A stretch of DNA of 64,000 nt, taken from assembly GCF_000220065.1 (NCBI RefSeq), contig NZ_AFQU01000001.1, positions 868,001 to 932,000 on the forward strand, in the 5' to 3' direction. Below are positions 16,662 through 29,776 of the stretch, one piece after another; the stretch's first letter is position 1, and the number at the start of each line of letters is the position of its first letter. The position numbers and the translations under genes are program-made. Below the pieces are notes generated by a model. That model was not told the DNA's origin and ran no database searches. It worked only from the letters and a program-made list of their open reading frames with translations. Source of the stretch: Streptococcus sp. oral taxon 056 str. F0418. Lineage in GTDB: Bacteria; Bacillota; Bacilli; Lactobacillales; Streptococcaceae.

Positions 16662-18293
16662 TTATTCATCCTTGATTTCTATGATATAGCGAACCCCTTT
16701 ATTTTCTTCCGAATCAACAGCAATGCTGTAGCGGTCTCCAAAGAAAAGTAAAAAGCGTTCATGGATATTGATGATTCCAATCGAGGTTCTCTTTTCTTTG
16801 TTTTCTGAAGCTTCTAGTTGGCGATTTGATAGAATATGGCAAATTTCTGCTAACTTTTCAGCTTTTATTCCTCGGCCATTATCCTGGATTAAAATGCGAC
16901 TAGCCCCTGACATTTTTAAAACTTTGACACTAATCACATTGTCCTTTCTACGGTAATCTACACCATGAGCAAAGTAATTTTCTACCAAAGGTTGGATGGT
17001 AAATTTAGGTATAACCATCTTTTTCAATTCCTCAGCTATGGTAAAGCCGTAAGCTACAGAATTGGGATGTCGCACCATACAAAGATAGCTATATTTACGA
17101 CAAAACTCTAGTTCGCTTTCTAATGTTACCTGAGTTTCATCAGAGATATTATTCCTTAATAAGCTACTAAATTCATAAATAATATCTGCAAGCTCGTCCT
17201 GACTTTTCATGACCGCATACATCCGAATAAACTCTAAAGTATTATACATAAAATGAGGATTAATCTGTGCTTGTAAGGCTCTCATATTCGCATCTTTTTG
17301 ATTGAGCTGAAGCTGATAAATATCATGGATATTACGATCTAGATTATCCAACATGGTATTGGTATTATCCGAAATCAAGAGCAGCTCCTGCTCTTTTGTA
17401 GCTGTGTCAATACGCAGATGGCTAGCCCCTTGACCAATCGCTTGAATCGTATCTACCACATCAACAACCTGACGCTGATAGTTGCGGAAGACTCGTTGCA
17501 AAATTACATAAAGACTAGCTGTCAAAATCAAGCTAACTCCTAAAATGAAGATCGTGCTACGAACGGTCTCCTCCCGTAAGTAATCTTTGGGCAAGGCCAC
17601 TTCTACCACATAATCATGTGCACTGTAGCGCTTAATCCACTTACCGGCCAACCCTTCTCCAGTTTGAAAAATCACCTGGTTATAGGGAGAAGTAATCTTG
17701 ACAAGGAGTGGCAAATCATTACGTACATTATCAATGATTTGATTGAAAACAGTTGAGTCAATCGTCATATAGGCTGTACCAATCATTTGATTCGCTGTAT
17801 CATAAATCGGAATGGGAATAGCATTTTCAGATGGCTTATAGGAGCTGGCTAGTATTTGCACACCACCTCGATGACTGCGGCTTGAAGTAAAGACCATTTT
17901 ATAATCTTGTAAGGCAATGTCAATCCCTGTGATATAGCTGTTTTCAAAATAAATGTCATTAATATTATCATGAAGGGATACTTTAATAACATCATTGAGA
18001 GCATTTTGGAGCTTCCAAGAAGCATAAGCAGATGGCGACAAGCTGAAGTATTTATACACTCCCTCTAATTTGGCAGAATTACCAAATAGATCTTGTATCA
18101 GCTGACGGCTCCTTTGATGATAATATTCAACCTCATCCACTGTACGACTAACAACTCGTTGCGAAATGCTGCTTGCCTCCTGCACTTTGGTTTGCCAACT
18201 AGCGTAAGAAATAAGCAGAGCTACAAAACCAACTAGAATAAACATCGTCGTCGCATAAACTTTTAATAAAGAATGTAACCAAAATCGTTTCAT
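16662..18293 (-). CDS. Sensor histidine kinase, YesM/LytS type
   Basis: 543 residues. Membrane segments near residues 12-35 and 245-268 flank an extracellular sensing domain; a HAMP-like segment precedes the kinase core. The phosphoacceptor is His347 in INPHFMYNTLEFIR, and the ATP-binding N-box/G-box residues are in PLVENYFAHG and IQDNGRGI. The gene has no obvious ribosome site and starts 2 nt after the YesL gene stop, so translation is probably coupled to it. Ligand likely an imported glycan or the loaded binding protein. Confidence 0.93.
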   Translation of the reverse strand: MKRFWLHSLLKVYATTMFILVGFVALLISYASWQTKVQEASSISQRVVSRTVDEVEYYHQRSRQLIQDLFGNSAKLEGVYKYFSLSPSAYASWKLQNALNDVIKVSLHDNINDIYFENSYITGIDIALQDYKMVFTSSRSHRGGVQILASSYKPSENAIPIPIYDTANQMIGTAYMTIDSTVFNQIIDNVRNDLPLLVKITSPYNQVIFQTGEGLAGKWIKRYSAHDYVVEVALPKDYLREETVRSTIFILGVSLILTASLYVILQRVFRNYQRQVVDVVDTIQAIGQGASHLRIDTATKEQELLLISDNTNTMLDNLDRNIHDIYQLQLNQKDANMRALQAQINPHFMYNTLEFIRMYAVMKSQDELADIIYEFSSLLRNNISDETQVTLESELEFCRKYSYLCMVRHPNSVAYGFTIAEELKKMVIPKFTIQPLVENYFAHGVDYRRKDNVISVKVLKMSGASRILIQDNGRGIKAEKLAEICHILSNRQLEASENKEKRTSIGIINIHERFLLFFGDRYSIAVDSEENKGVRYIIEIKDE

Positions 18294-18295
18294 AA

Positions 18296-18904
18296 TTACA
18301 CAATCAATTTGGACTTAAACAATTCATAAACAGGCTTTAATACATCACTAATAAAGAAATGCCAAGCACCAATAAAAACAAAAAATCCTAAAGCAGGTGC
18401 ATAGTAACTGGCCACTAAAAGGAGGGCCGTTCCGAGTAACATTTTTAGCATGGCACTGATATTCAAAAAAATGCCGATAATCGATAATTTTAAGCTATTT
18501 ACATAAGACAATTCAAAATGTACCTGAAGTTTTAAATAAACCGAATAAACCAGTGGCAAAACCAAGGCAAAAATCAGGTTCACAAGGCTTAAAAAAATGG
18601 TAAAAAGTGACTGTGGAAGTTGAATAAGCAGATAAACACCATAGATAAATAATGCTTCCACTACAGCAATAGAATAAAAAACTTGGTTTGCTTGGATAAA
18701 ATTGTCTTTAAATAAGTTCCAAGCTTGCTGAAAATGATAAGCCTTATAATTGCTCCCATGCTCTGCATAAAGCGACATTAAAACAGCGCCAGCAGGTGCC
18801 ACACCAAAGATAAGACCACCGCAAAACGACAATAGGAGAAAAATACCCGACGCCAGCATTGCCAAATAAACCTTTTGAAAAATAAACTCAATCATTCGTC
18901 CCAT
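18296..18904 (-). CDS. YesL family membrane protein (DUF624)
   Basis: 202 residues with about five hydrophobic membrane spans and the family's N-terminal GVAPAGAVLMSLY segment. AGGAGG precedes the ATG. It is the first gene of the three-gene operon with the sensor kinase and regulator, as in B. subtilis yesLMN. Role unknown; position suggests it assists sensing or transport. Confidence 0.88.
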   Translation of the reverse strand: MGRMIEFIFQKVYLAMLASGIFLLLSFCGGLIFGVAPAGAVLMSLYAEHGSNYKAYHFQQAWNLFKDNFIQANQVFYSIAVVEALFIYGVYLLIQLPQSLFTIFLSLVNLIFALVLPLVYSVYLKLQVHFELSYVNSLKLSIIGIFLNISAMLKMLLGTALLLVASYYAPALGFFVFIGAWHFFISDVLKPVYELFKSKLIV

Positions 18905-19086
18905 ATACTCCTCCTGTCACACTTCAGCGCTTCCCATTTAGGTCTCTACAAACGAGTCCTTTCGATTTCTAGACCCGCTGTAAATAGCTATCTATTCTAA
19001 AAAAGATAGGCTCAATCTATAAAATATTATATCATATTTCCGTATTTTCTTAAAAAGGCGAAAAAATGATTCTTCAAAAAAACCAA

Positions 19087-19110
19087 GGCTGAGGCGCTAC
19101 CGCCTCAGCC
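19087..19110 (-). terminator. Terminator of the oligosaccharide importer operon
   Basis: Perfect 10-bp GC-rich stem (GGCTGAGGCG with its complement) with a 4-nt loop, followed by TTGGTTTTTTTG on the minus strand. It separates the importer operon from the YesL-kinase-regulator operon. Confidence 0.93.
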
Positions 19111-19128
19111 TCAACTTGTTGTATTGGA

Positions 19129-20607
19129 TTATTTTTTAGATGCTAAGAATTCGTCGTATTGTTTTTGCAATTCTTTCAATACTTTGTCATAAGCACCTTC
19201 TGATTTCAGTTTGTCCATCAATTTTGGAATTTCAACTTCTGGGTCAACTGTACCAGTGTTGATTGCAGCTGAATATTGTTTTACTGTGTTGATAACAGCT
19301 GTGATTTCAGACTTAACTGGCTCAGTGTTAAAGTTAAAGCCAAGTGCTGGAGATTCTTTTGCTTCTGCAAGAGTTTTCTTAGATTCAGCAACTTGTTCGT
19401 CAGTTACATTTTCATTGAGGTAAAGAAGCCAGTTATTACCTGTGTTCCAACCAGACATATGAGTGTTTCCGTTATATGGTTTCAAGACTTTTACACGGTC
19501 TTCTTTTCCAGCAACTTTTTCCCAGTTTTCGCCTTCTGGTCCGTAAACCAAGCCATTCAAGAGTTCTTTATCTGTATTCAATACATTCAAAACTTCCATA
19601 GCTTTTTCTTTGTTCTTAGAAGTGTTTGAGATGATAAAGTTTGCCACTTGCGCTGTTTGGTTCTTCTTATAGAAGTCGATAAATGGTCGAATAGTGATAT
19701 TGCGGTTTGCTACACGTGAAAGCAAGCTGTTTCCGTAGTCAGCAGGTCCTACTGTTTCTTCACGAACAAACCAAGTATCTGTTTGAAGATCGTAAGAAGT
19801 ATCACTTGTTGCTACGTCTTGAGGGATGTATCCTGCTTGGTAGTATTTGTGAAGTGTCTTCAAATGTTCTACAAAGCGTGGAACTTCATAACGGTTTACA
19901 ACTTTAGTAGCATCCCCTTTCAAGTCAATTACAAATGGCAATTCGTTGGTTACAGGGTAATCAAAGTTTTCTGAAGGGACAAAGTCTTTGTTGATTGCAA
20001 AAGGTGTTGTCTCAGGAGCTTTTTCTTTGATCGTTTTCAAAGCTGCTTCAAGATCTTCATATGAATTCACATTTGAAACATCAATGCCGTATTTTTCTAA
20101 GAGTGGGCCATTGAAAGCAAAGTGTTGTGCTGAGGTAATATTAGCATTTACCGGAACAGCATAAAGTTTGCCATTTACTGTATTCCCTTTGATATAAGCA
20201 GGGTCTAATGATTTATAGAGCTCTTTTCCTTCTTTTTTGTAAAGATCTGTCAAATCAGCATAGGCACCTTTTTGCGCATTAATGACATAGTTTTGAGCAA
20301 ATGCGATATCAAAGTTCTCTCCTGATTGAACCATAACGTTCATCTTGTCACCATATTCGCCCCAGCCAATATATTGGATGTCAAGTTTTACACCAGTTTT
20401 CTTTTCAATAATCTTGTTTGCATTTTCAAGTAGTTTATCAAGGTTATCAGGTTTATCACCAATTTGATACATTTTGATGACTGTTTTGCCATCTTCAGAT
20501 TTTGCTGAAGATTTCTTTTCACCTGTCAAGCTACTACAAGCAGCTAGTGTTGCTGCAAGCGCTACGACACTAGCAGAAGTTAAAGCAAACTTTTTCCAAT
20601 TTTTCAT
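19129..20607 (-). CDS. Oligosaccharide-binding lipoprotein of an ABC importer (NgtS-like)
   Basis: 492 residues. A lipoprotein signal with LAAC places the lipidated Cys at residue 24. The rest is an extracellular solute-binding domain of the large type (cluster with YtcQ/LipO) used for oligosaccharides. It is last in the operon behind two permeases, with the hairpin at 20652-20669 just upstream. In pneumococcus the equivalent protein binds complex N-glycans; the surrounding mannosidases and hexosaminidase suggest the same ligand here. No ATPase is encoded, so a shared MsmK-type ATPase elsewhere is inferred. Confidence 0.9.
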   Translation of the reverse strand: MKNWKKFALTSASVVALAATLAACSSLTGEKKSSAKSEDGKTVIKMYQIGDKPDNLDKLLENANKIIEKKTGVKLDIQYIGWGEYGDKMNVMVQSGENFDIAFAQNYVINAQKGAYADLTDLYKKEGKELYKSLDPAYIKGNTVNGKLYAVPVNANITSAQHFAFNGPLLEKYGIDVSNVNSYEDLEAALKTIKEKAPETTPFAINKDFVPSENFDYPVTNELPFVIDLKGDATKVVNRYEVPRFVEHLKTLHKYYQAGYIPQDVATSDTSYDLQTDTWFVREETVGPADYGNSLLSRVANRNITIRPFIDFYKKNQTAQVANFIISNTSKNKEKAMEVLNVLNTDKELLNGLVYGPEGENWEKVAGKEDRVKVLKPYNGNTHMSGWNTGNNWLLYLNENVTDEQVAESKKTLAEAKESPALGFNFNTEPVKSEITAVINTVKQYSAAINTGTVDPEVEIPKLMDKLKSEGAYDKVLKELQKQYDEFLASKK

Positions 20608-20651
20608 AAGAATTTCTCCTTTTTTATATTTTTATATTGGACAAATTTAGG

Positions 20652-20669
20652 TTGATCTATCTAGATCAA
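20652..20669 (-). promoter_or_regulatory. Intercistronic hairpin before the binding-protein gene
   Basis: A perfect 8-bp inverted repeat (TTGATCTA, 2-nt centre). It lies between the second permease and the binding-protein gene with no T-run. Such hairpins often protect mRNA ends and allow higher expression of the binding protein. Confidence 0.5.
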
Positions 20670-20676
20670 AGCAACC

Positions 20677-21593
20677 TTATTCTTTCACGCCACCAATTGT
20701 CAAACCTTTAACAAAATAGCGTTGGAAGAAAGGATAAACACAGGCAATTGGTAGGGTTGATACAACAACCATTGCCATACGAGCAGATTCTTTTGGTAAG
20801 CTTCCACTCAAAGAGGCCAGCTGAGCACTTGCTCCTGCACTTTTTGATAGAAACTCCATATTTGCTTGAATCTTCATCAATAAATACTGTAAAGGCACTA
20901 AGTTATCGCTCTTAATATAAAGCAAGGCATTAAACCAATCATTCCAGAAAGCGAGAGCTGTGAAGAGACTGATGGTAGCAATCCCTGGCAATACCAGTGG
21001 TAAGCAAATCTGGAAGAAAACACGTGATTCGCTAGCGCCATCAATCTTAGCTGATTCAATAATCGCCTCTGGGATTGTCTTTTTGATAAAGGTTCTCATA
21101 ACAATGATATTAAATGGACTTAATAGCATCGGCAAAATCAACGCAGCTACTGTATCTCCTAAATCAAGCAATGACGTCATAATGATATAGGTCGGTACCA
21201 TACCGGCACTAAAAAGCATACTAGCCATGGCAAACAAGGTGAAGAAGCGTCTATATTTAAATGTACTTCTTGAAATAGCATAAGCATAGGTCGTTGTGAA
21301 GAAGACATTTAAACATGTCCCGACAACTGTGATAAAAACAGTGATAAAGAGAGATTGCAAAATCTTGTCTTTGAGTTGAACCAAAAATTCATACCCGGCA
21401 AAGCTGAATTGTGATGGCCAAAATTGGAAGCCATCTACAACCAACCTTGTCTCATCTGTCATCGAAATGATGATAACAAAGAAGAACGGCAGGATACAAG
21501 ATAGAGCAAATAAAGCTACAATGATATTGAAGAAAATATCTGCTTTTTTACTGAAGGAATGGATACCTACGTTGTCTATTTTTCTTTTTTCAT
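20677..21593 (-). pseudogene. Carbohydrate ABC permease (LplC/YtcP type), frameshifted after the fourth codon
   Basis: The open frame 20677-21462 encodes 261 residues of a MalG-type permease with the conserved cytoplasmic loop (IIESAKIDGASESRVFFQICLP). Upstream, the same frame continues without stops through a missing first membrane helix (IVALFALSCILPFFFVIIIS), but has no start codon. An ATG at 21593 with an AAGGGAAGG ribosome site leads into it only if the six-A run (21585-21590 on the plus strand) is read as seven; the product would then begin MKKRKIDNVG. As written the gene starts in the wrong frame and stops after five codons. Initiation at the internal ATG (21462) would lose the first helix. 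Confidence 0.8.
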
Positions 21594-21608
21594 AAACATC
21601 CTTCCCTT

Positions 21609-22538
21609 CTAGAATAAAGCTGAATCTTTATCAATACGACGAACAATCAGATTTGTTGTAATCACTAAGAAAAGTCCGACAACTGACTGGTAAAGACCTG
21701 CTGCTGCTGCCATACTAATATCCCCTGTTTTAGCCAAACCATGGTACACATAAGTATCCAGTACATTTGTGACATTGTAAATAGTTCCAGAATCGCGTGG
21801 AATCTGATAGAATAAACCAAAGTCAGCTCGGAAGATATTTCCAACAGCCAAAATAGTCAAAATAGTAATAAGTGGTGCAAGCTGCGGTAAGGTTACATGG
21901 CGAATGCGTTGCCACTTCGTTGCTCCATCAACTGTAGCCGCTTCATAATAACTCGGATCAATCCCCATGATACTTGCATAGTAGATGATACTATTATAGC
22001 CGAGGCCTTTCCAAATTCCGATAAATAGTAGGAATGCTGGCCAGAATGGCGCAAAGTTATACCAGCTAACTGGCTTCACTCCAAAACTTCCTAGGATATT
22101 ATTTAGTAATCCCCTATCAGGGCTTAAGAAAGCGTAAACGAAGAAACTAATAATGATCCAAGATAAGAAATAAGGGAAGAGCATGGTTGTTTGGTAAATT
22201 TTTACTATTTTCTTAGAGCGTAACTCACTAAAGATAATCGCTACTCCCACTGCTACAATCAATCCTAAAACAATGAAGCCGATATTATAAAGCAAAGTGT
22301 TTCGAGTGATAACATAAGCGTCTTGCGAACTAAACAGGAATTTGAAATTATCAAATCCTACCCATTCACTACTCAATACACTATGGATAAAGCCTTCTCC
22401 ACTGAGCCGGTAATTTTTGAAAGCTACTACATTTCCCAAAACTGGAATGTAGAAAAATAAAATCAGCCAAATGACCCCTGGCAAAACCATCAGGAAAAAT
22501 ATGAAGTTTTCTTTGATAGTCTGAATAAGCTTTTTCAT
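21609..22538 (-). CDS. Carbohydrate ABC permease (LplB/YtcO-type)
   Basis: 309 residues, six predicted membrane helices, with the EAA loop around EAATVDGATKWQRIRHVTLP. It is the first gene of the importer operon and partners the second permease. AAAGGAG precedes the ATG. With the binding lipoprotein it would bring host oligosaccharides into the cytoplasm. Confidence 0.92.
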   Translation of the reverse strand: MKKLIQTIKENFIFFLMVLPGVIWLILFFYIPVLGNVVAFKNYRLSGEGFIHSVLSSEWVGFDNFKFLFSSQDAYVITRNTLLYNIGFIVLGLIVAVGVAIIFSELRSKKIVKIYQTTMLFPYFLSWIIISFFVYAFLSPDRGLLNNILGSFGVKPVSWYNFAPFWPAFLLFIGIWKGLGYNSIIYYASIMGIDPSYYEAATVDGATKWQRIRHVTLPQLAPLITILTILAVGNIFRADFGLFYQIPRDSGTIYNVTNVLDTYVYHGLAKTGDISMAAAAGLYQSVVGLFLVITTNLIVRRIDKDSALF

Positions 22539-22559
22539 AAAATCTCCTTTCTAGGCACT

Positions 22560-22586
22560 TGGTACCGCTTCCATGATTCTATTATA
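22560..22586 (-). promoter_or_regulatory. Importer promoter -10 and CcpA (cre) site
   Basis: Minus-strand -10 TATAAT at 22581-22586. Just downstream, at 22560-22574, ATGGAAGCGGTACCA matches the cre consensus WTGNAANCGNWNNCW at every position. Its location over the start of transcription predicts glucose repression of the importer. Confidence 0.75.
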
Positions 22587-22815
22587 TGCTTTTTCCTAGA
22601 TCTATTTAAACTCCTAATTATAGAAAAAACTATACAAATTATTTATCAAATTTGTAGATAAAAATGAGAATAAAAATAGGAGCGAAAAAGAATTTTAATT
22701 AGTGTTCGCCTGCTTACTCCCACATGGTTGATTTAATCATCTTTGACCTTTAAAAAGCAAATATGCACAATACCAAAATCCTACACAAATTTGTTTTTCT
22801 AATGCGGATTCAAAA

Positions 22816-22990
22816 GAGTGTGGGACAGAAATCGGTAATTCGTTAGAATTCGATTTCGTCGTCCCACCTCCGCAAAGTTGAGTAGGGCTGTAAAAGCTGA
22901 TGAAATCAGCGTAATAGAGCCCACTCAACCACTGCGTCTTGCTCGACAAGCCAAAGACAATTAAGAGGCTAGGACTTTTGTCCCAGCCTT
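22816..22990. repeat. Three-hairpin intergenic repeat, copy 3 of 4
   Basis: Same element, directly after the GH20 stop codon (22997). This copy has the most substitutions (CGCAAAG, GACAAGCC, AATTAAG), but the three stems remain. It likely terminates the GH125-GH38-ROK-GH20 operon. The stretch 22587-22815 between it and the importer promoter holds no gene. Confidence 0.88.
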
Positions 22991-22996
22991 GTGTAC

Positions 22997-25743
<2,747 letters not shown>

Positions 25744-25803
25744 GCTTTTCTCCTTTATTGTTTTATAAATTTTAAGACTGAGATAAAATATCTGACTCTC
25801 AGT

Positions 25804-28443
25804 TTAACCACGCTTCAAAAGCTCTGTACGGATTTCCTGTGGTCCAAGGAATCCTGATTCTTCGGACACCACTTCTTCCAATAGATTCACTCGGATTTGG
25901 GAAGATGTCATCACTTCTTGCTCTTCTTGGGTCATATTGTAGTAACGAAGGACGATTCCTGATTCGTTTTCAGCCACTTTCAAGGCCGTTGGACAGACTT
26001 CAGGCATACTGAGAGCTGGATGATCTAGGGCTTGTCCAGTTGCTGCGACACTGCCTTCTTGTTTGGAAATTTGCAGAGCTGTCAACGGCGTTTGGAAGGC
26101 TTTCGCCCGACGATAAGCACGAAAGCGCTCTTGTGGTTGATGACATTCTACTGTGTATTCAACTTGGAAGTCACGCAAGCACTGGGCCTCTGGTGTTGGG
26201 AAGTAGCCCCAGTCGCCCAGCTCACCTGTCGCCCGTAGAATAGTTACGGCAATCGTATCATCGCCTAAAATCTCATATTCATTTAGACCTTTATTAGCTA
26301 CTGTTACTGCTTTTTGGTCATCATAAAGACTGACGAAAGCTTGCTGGTGCTGTGGATTTTCTGGATTTTCCCATGAAGCAGCCGGCTGGTTATTACGACG
26401 AACTACTTCATAAATGCTGTCTGAATCATTGGTTTTACTGCTGTTGTGGGTTCTGAAAAGAACACGGATACGGTGATCCTTAGCAGTATTTGAAAAGCGA
26501 GTCTTAAAGCGCAGCTGCGGACTGTCCACAAAGACTGTCAACTCAGTTGTCAAGAACATGGTTGTCACTTCTGACGAACGACCTGCTGAGCGAGTCATAA
26601 ATTCTACGATGCCTTTTTGCTCTTGCTCAAGCACATCATCAGCGCTTACTGGCAAGGTCAATTCATGGCTCAATTCCACCTTAGCGTAGCGAGCATTATT
26701 TTCCAGAACCTTAACGCCAGCCAGTTTTGCATAGATCGGTTCTGTATTTTTTGGTTGGAAGTAGATATATTCATTTCCAATATCGCCCCGATCTTCAAAG
26801 CGAAGGAAGTCTTCATAAGCTTCATGAGTTGACTTATCGTAAACGGTCAAGTCTTCATCAAAGCTAACAGTCACAAATGGAGTGTCAATCACCCCATTGC
26901 GGTAGAGCCCTTCATGTTCTTCTTTTGCACCAGGAAGCAATTGGAAGGTTTTCCAAGACAAAGCAGCCAGGTGAATCGGCAAAGTCACGCGCAACTGACG
27001 AGCGATATAAGCCTGACGGAAGCGATCTTTTGGAAGATCATATTGGAAATGAGCTCCCAAATCTTCGATTTTGGCCTCAACATAACGACCATCCAAGTCT
27101 TTAACAATCAAGTCTGGAATTGTCAGATCCGCCATTCTCCGGTAGGCTTCTGTCGGACGCGCTTCCTTGAAATCACAGGTCGCAAAGGTCACATCCACAG
27201 AAACAGTGTCAATCTTATCGTGAAGACCAGTATTAATAACAGTAAAGAGTAAGTCACTCGCTGCTTGACGGCTATCTAATTTTTGCTTCCATTCTTCCAG
27301 AAGGTTGCCTTTGACGAATTCTCCCACTTGATTAACTTTGGCAAAGCGTGTCTCCATTTCACGGTGAACTTCGTCTACACTACAGCCGCAGATACTATCG
27401 TGCGGAGCATTTTGCAAAAGGGTCTTCCAAGCATAAGTTAGCTGGTCTTTGTGATTGTGACCGCCTGTGATGACGGTTAGTGGCTCAACTACCTGCTCTA
27501 GCAAGTTACTGTTTTCTTGGAAGGCTTGTTTCAGATAGATTCGAGCTGAGGAAGTATTGGCTAAAGTGTACCAACCGTCCGTTTCTTGGCTGGTTAACTC
27601 GCCTTGAACTGTAGACAATTCCTCAGGAAGAGCTGCTTCCACAGCCTGCATATAGTCATCAAAAGAACTATGCACAAAGTTGATACCTGGATAAAGCTCA
27701 TTGGCTACTCGGATAGCTTGGCTGAGATTGCGCTGAACGGGCTGGTGATCACAGCCGTTCATCATCAGCCATTGGTTTGTAGAGGCGTAGCTCTTCACAT
27801 CTGCTAATTTTTGCTCCCAAAAAATCTTCGCTTCCTCAGGGTCGACTGGGATTTCATTCCCATTGCTATACCAATTGGCAAAGAGAATCCCTAGGACTTT
27901 ACTGCCATCGGCACCTTGCCAGTACATTTCAGAGTACTGAGAAGTGAATTGCTCATCCTCTAAGACTTGGTTGTCAAATCCGATTGGCTTCACTCCTCGA
28001 CCAAAAGCTGCTACATGAATGCCTGATTGCTGCAACATTTGAGGCGCCTGCCCCATATTCCCAAAAGTATCTGGGAAATAACCAATCTGAGTGGACTTGC
28101 CCCACTTCTTGCACTCTTGCTGACCAATCAAGGTATTACGGACATTGGCTTCGCTGGAAATCAGATAATCATCCTGCAAGATGTAGAAAGGTCCAATCTT
28201 TAACTTACCTTCGTCAATGTAGCGTTGCAGCTTGTCTCGATTTTCCGGACGGATTTCTAGATAATCATCCAGGACAATAGTTTGCCCATCTAGGTGGAAG
28301 CTCTTGAAATCTGGATCATGTTCAAAAAGATCAAAAAGGTTGTCAAAAAGCTCTACTAGCTGCATCCGATGGGACTCAAAAGGGAGATACCATTCTCGAT
28401 CCCAGTGGCTGTGAGAAATAATATGTACAGTAATATTTTCCAT
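25804..28443 (-). CDS. Alpha-mannosidase, GH38
   Basis: 879 residues, cytoplasmic. The N-terminal catalytic domain shows the zinc motif HSHWDREW at residues 10-17 and the nucleophile region GYFPDTFGNMGQ. The central three-helix region and C-terminal beta domains follow (GGHNHKDQ carries another zinc ligand). It cleaves non-reducing alpha-mannose, probably alpha-1,3 branches of the N-glycan core as in S. pyogenes and pneumococcus. It starts 1 nt after the GH125 stop codon, in the same operon. Confidence 0.93.
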   Translation of the reverse strand: MENITVHIISHSHWDREWYLPFESHRMQLVELFDNLFDLFEHDPDFKSFHLDGQTIVLDDYLEIRPENRDKLQRYIDEGKLKIGPFYILQDDYLISSEANVRNTLIGQQECKKWGKSTQIGYFPDTFGNMGQAPQMLQQSGIHVAAFGRGVKPIGFDNQVLEDEQFTSQYSEMYWQGADGSKVLGILFANWYSNGNEIPVDPEEAKIFWEQKLADVKSYASTNQWLMMNGCDHQPVQRNLSQAIRVANELYPGINFVHSSFDDYMQAVEAALPEELSTVQGELTSQETDGWYTLANTSSARIYLKQAFQENSNLLEQVVEPLTVITGGHNHKDQLTYAWKTLLQNAPHDSICGCSVDEVHREMETRFAKVNQVGEFVKGNLLEEWKQKLDSRQAASDLLFTVINTGLHDKIDTVSVDVTFATCDFKEARPTEAYRRMADLTIPDLIVKDLDGRYVEAKIEDLGAHFQYDLPKDRFRQAYIARQLRVTLPIHLAALSWKTFQLLPGAKEEHEGLYRNGVIDTPFVTVSFDEDLTVYDKSTHEAYEDFLRFEDRGDIGNEYIYFQPKNTEPIYAKLAGVKVLENNARYAKVELSHELTLPVSADDVLEQEQKGIVEFMTRSAGRSSEVTTMFLTTELTVFVDSPQLRFKTRFSNTAKDHRIRVLFRTHNSSKTNDSDSIYEVVRRNNQPAASWENPENPQHQQAFVSLYDDQKAVTVANKGLNEYEILGDDTIAVTILRATGELGDWGYFPTPEAQCLRDFQVEYTVECHQPQERFRAYRRAKAFQTPLTALQISKQEGSVAATGQALDHPALSMPEVCPTALKVAENESGIVLRYYNMTQEEQEVMTSSQIRVNLLEEVVSEESGFLGPQEIRTELLKRG

Positions 28444-28444
28444 T

Positions 28445-29734
28445 TTATACCTCTATTTTTAAATCGTAATAGTCTAATACTAATTCGCAGAACATCATAT
28501 TAGCCCAGCTGAACCATTCACGAGAATACTTAGTCGGGTCATCTACATGAAAGCTCTCGTGCATGACTCCTGTCCCTCCGTCACAATCCACCAAGAGATC
28601 TAAGATCCGGCGTTTTTCATCTTTATCATGCGTGGTCAAACCTTGAATAGCCAAGGCAATCGGCCATATATAGCGATAAAAGGTGTGTGAACTTCCGATT
28701 CCTGCAGCTCGCTCTCCTTCATAATAGTAAGGATTTTCAGGGCTAAAAATCGTGCGGCGTGTATTTTGGTAGACTTCGTCATCTATCGAGCAAAAGCCCA
28801 GGTATGGCGCCGCCAATAGACTGGGTACATTGGGATCATCCATAATGCTGGCATTCCCCAAACCGTCTACCTCAAAAGCGTAAATCTTTTCACCTTTGGC
28901 ATTTTTGGTATAGGCGTAATTTTCAATTCCTTCTTTGATTTCTCTTTGCAGACGCTGTGCATGCGGAATAATCTCCTCAGCGCCATCCAGATTCAATGTT
29001 TCAAAGATTTCTACCACATAGCCCAAGACGACTGTTGCAAACATATTCGAAGGCACCAGATAGCTATAGATACAAGCATCATCACTCGGACGAAATGCCG
29101 ACCAAGTCATACCTGTCACAGCAAAATCAGGTCCTTGTCCGTCATTAATCAAGGTATCTTCCTTACGGTCCGTATCACGAACAAAGCGATAAGAAGACTG
29201 GCTGTGGTCCTGCTCGATCGTCCAAACTCGAAGAATTTCTCTGACACCAGCCACAAAAGTCGCATCTAGATGGCTCGTCTCACCAGTCTCTTTCCATAAG
29301 AGATAAGCCAGTTGCAGAGGGTAGCAGAGAGAATCCACTTCATACTTGCGCTCCCAAATCCAACCAGACAGCTCTGTATGGTCTGTCTCATGATGCCCCT
29401 TCCAGTTATCCGCGATATTAAAGGCGTTGGCATATGGATCTTTTAAAATCAGTGTCATCTGACGTTTGACCAGGCCAGCAATCGTTTTGCGAGTTTTTGG
29501 ATCTTCCTTAGCAACAAAGAGATAGGGCTTGAGCTGAGCTGTCGAATCTCGTAGCCACATAGCCGGTATATCTCCCGTCAAGACAAAGGTTGAACCATCT
29601 TCTAATATTTTCACAGTATTATCCAAGGTGTCTGTATAGCAACGCTCAAAAACAGATACCCAGGCTGGATGTTCCTGAGCTAGCTGAGCAATAGATTTTA
29701 GCCATTCTCCCACAATTTCTTTTGAATAAATCAT
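28445..29734 (-). CDS. Exo-alpha-1,6-mannosidase, GH125
   Basis: 429 residues from the ATG at 29734, which has AAAAGGAG upstream. (A longer TTG frame would start within the promoter region.) The (alpha/alpha)6 fold family shows MWLRDSTAQL near 45-55 and the W-x-x-R-DDA segment WSAFRPSDDA near 210. It removes alpha-1,6-linked mannose; with GH38 and GH92 it can strip a high-mannose glycan. First gene of the operon; a cre-like site lies just upstream. Confidence 0.92.
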   Translation of the reverse strand: MIYSKEIVGEWLKSIAQLAQEHPAWVSVFERCYTDTLDNTVKILEDGSTFVLTGDIPAMWLRDSTAQLKPYLFVAKEDPKTRKTIAGLVKRQMTLILKDPYANAFNIADNWKGHHETDHTELSGWIWERKYEVDSLCYPLQLAYLLWKETGETSHLDATFVAGVREILRVWTIEQDHSQSSYRFVRDTDRKEDTLINDGQGPDFAVTGMTWSAFRPSDDACIYSYLVPSNMFATVVLGYVVEIFETLNLDGAEEIIPHAQRLQREIKEGIENYAYTKNAKGEKIYAFEVDGLGNASIMDDPNVPSLLAAPYLGFCSIDDEVYQNTRRTIFSPENPYYYEGERAAGIGSSHTFYRYIWPIALAIQGLTTHDKDEKRRILDLLVDCDGGTGVMHESFHVDDPTKYSREWFSWANMMFCELVLDYYDLKIEV

Positions 29735-29776
29735 AGCTCTCTCCTTTTCATAGTCCTTTACATCCTCTAGTATAGG

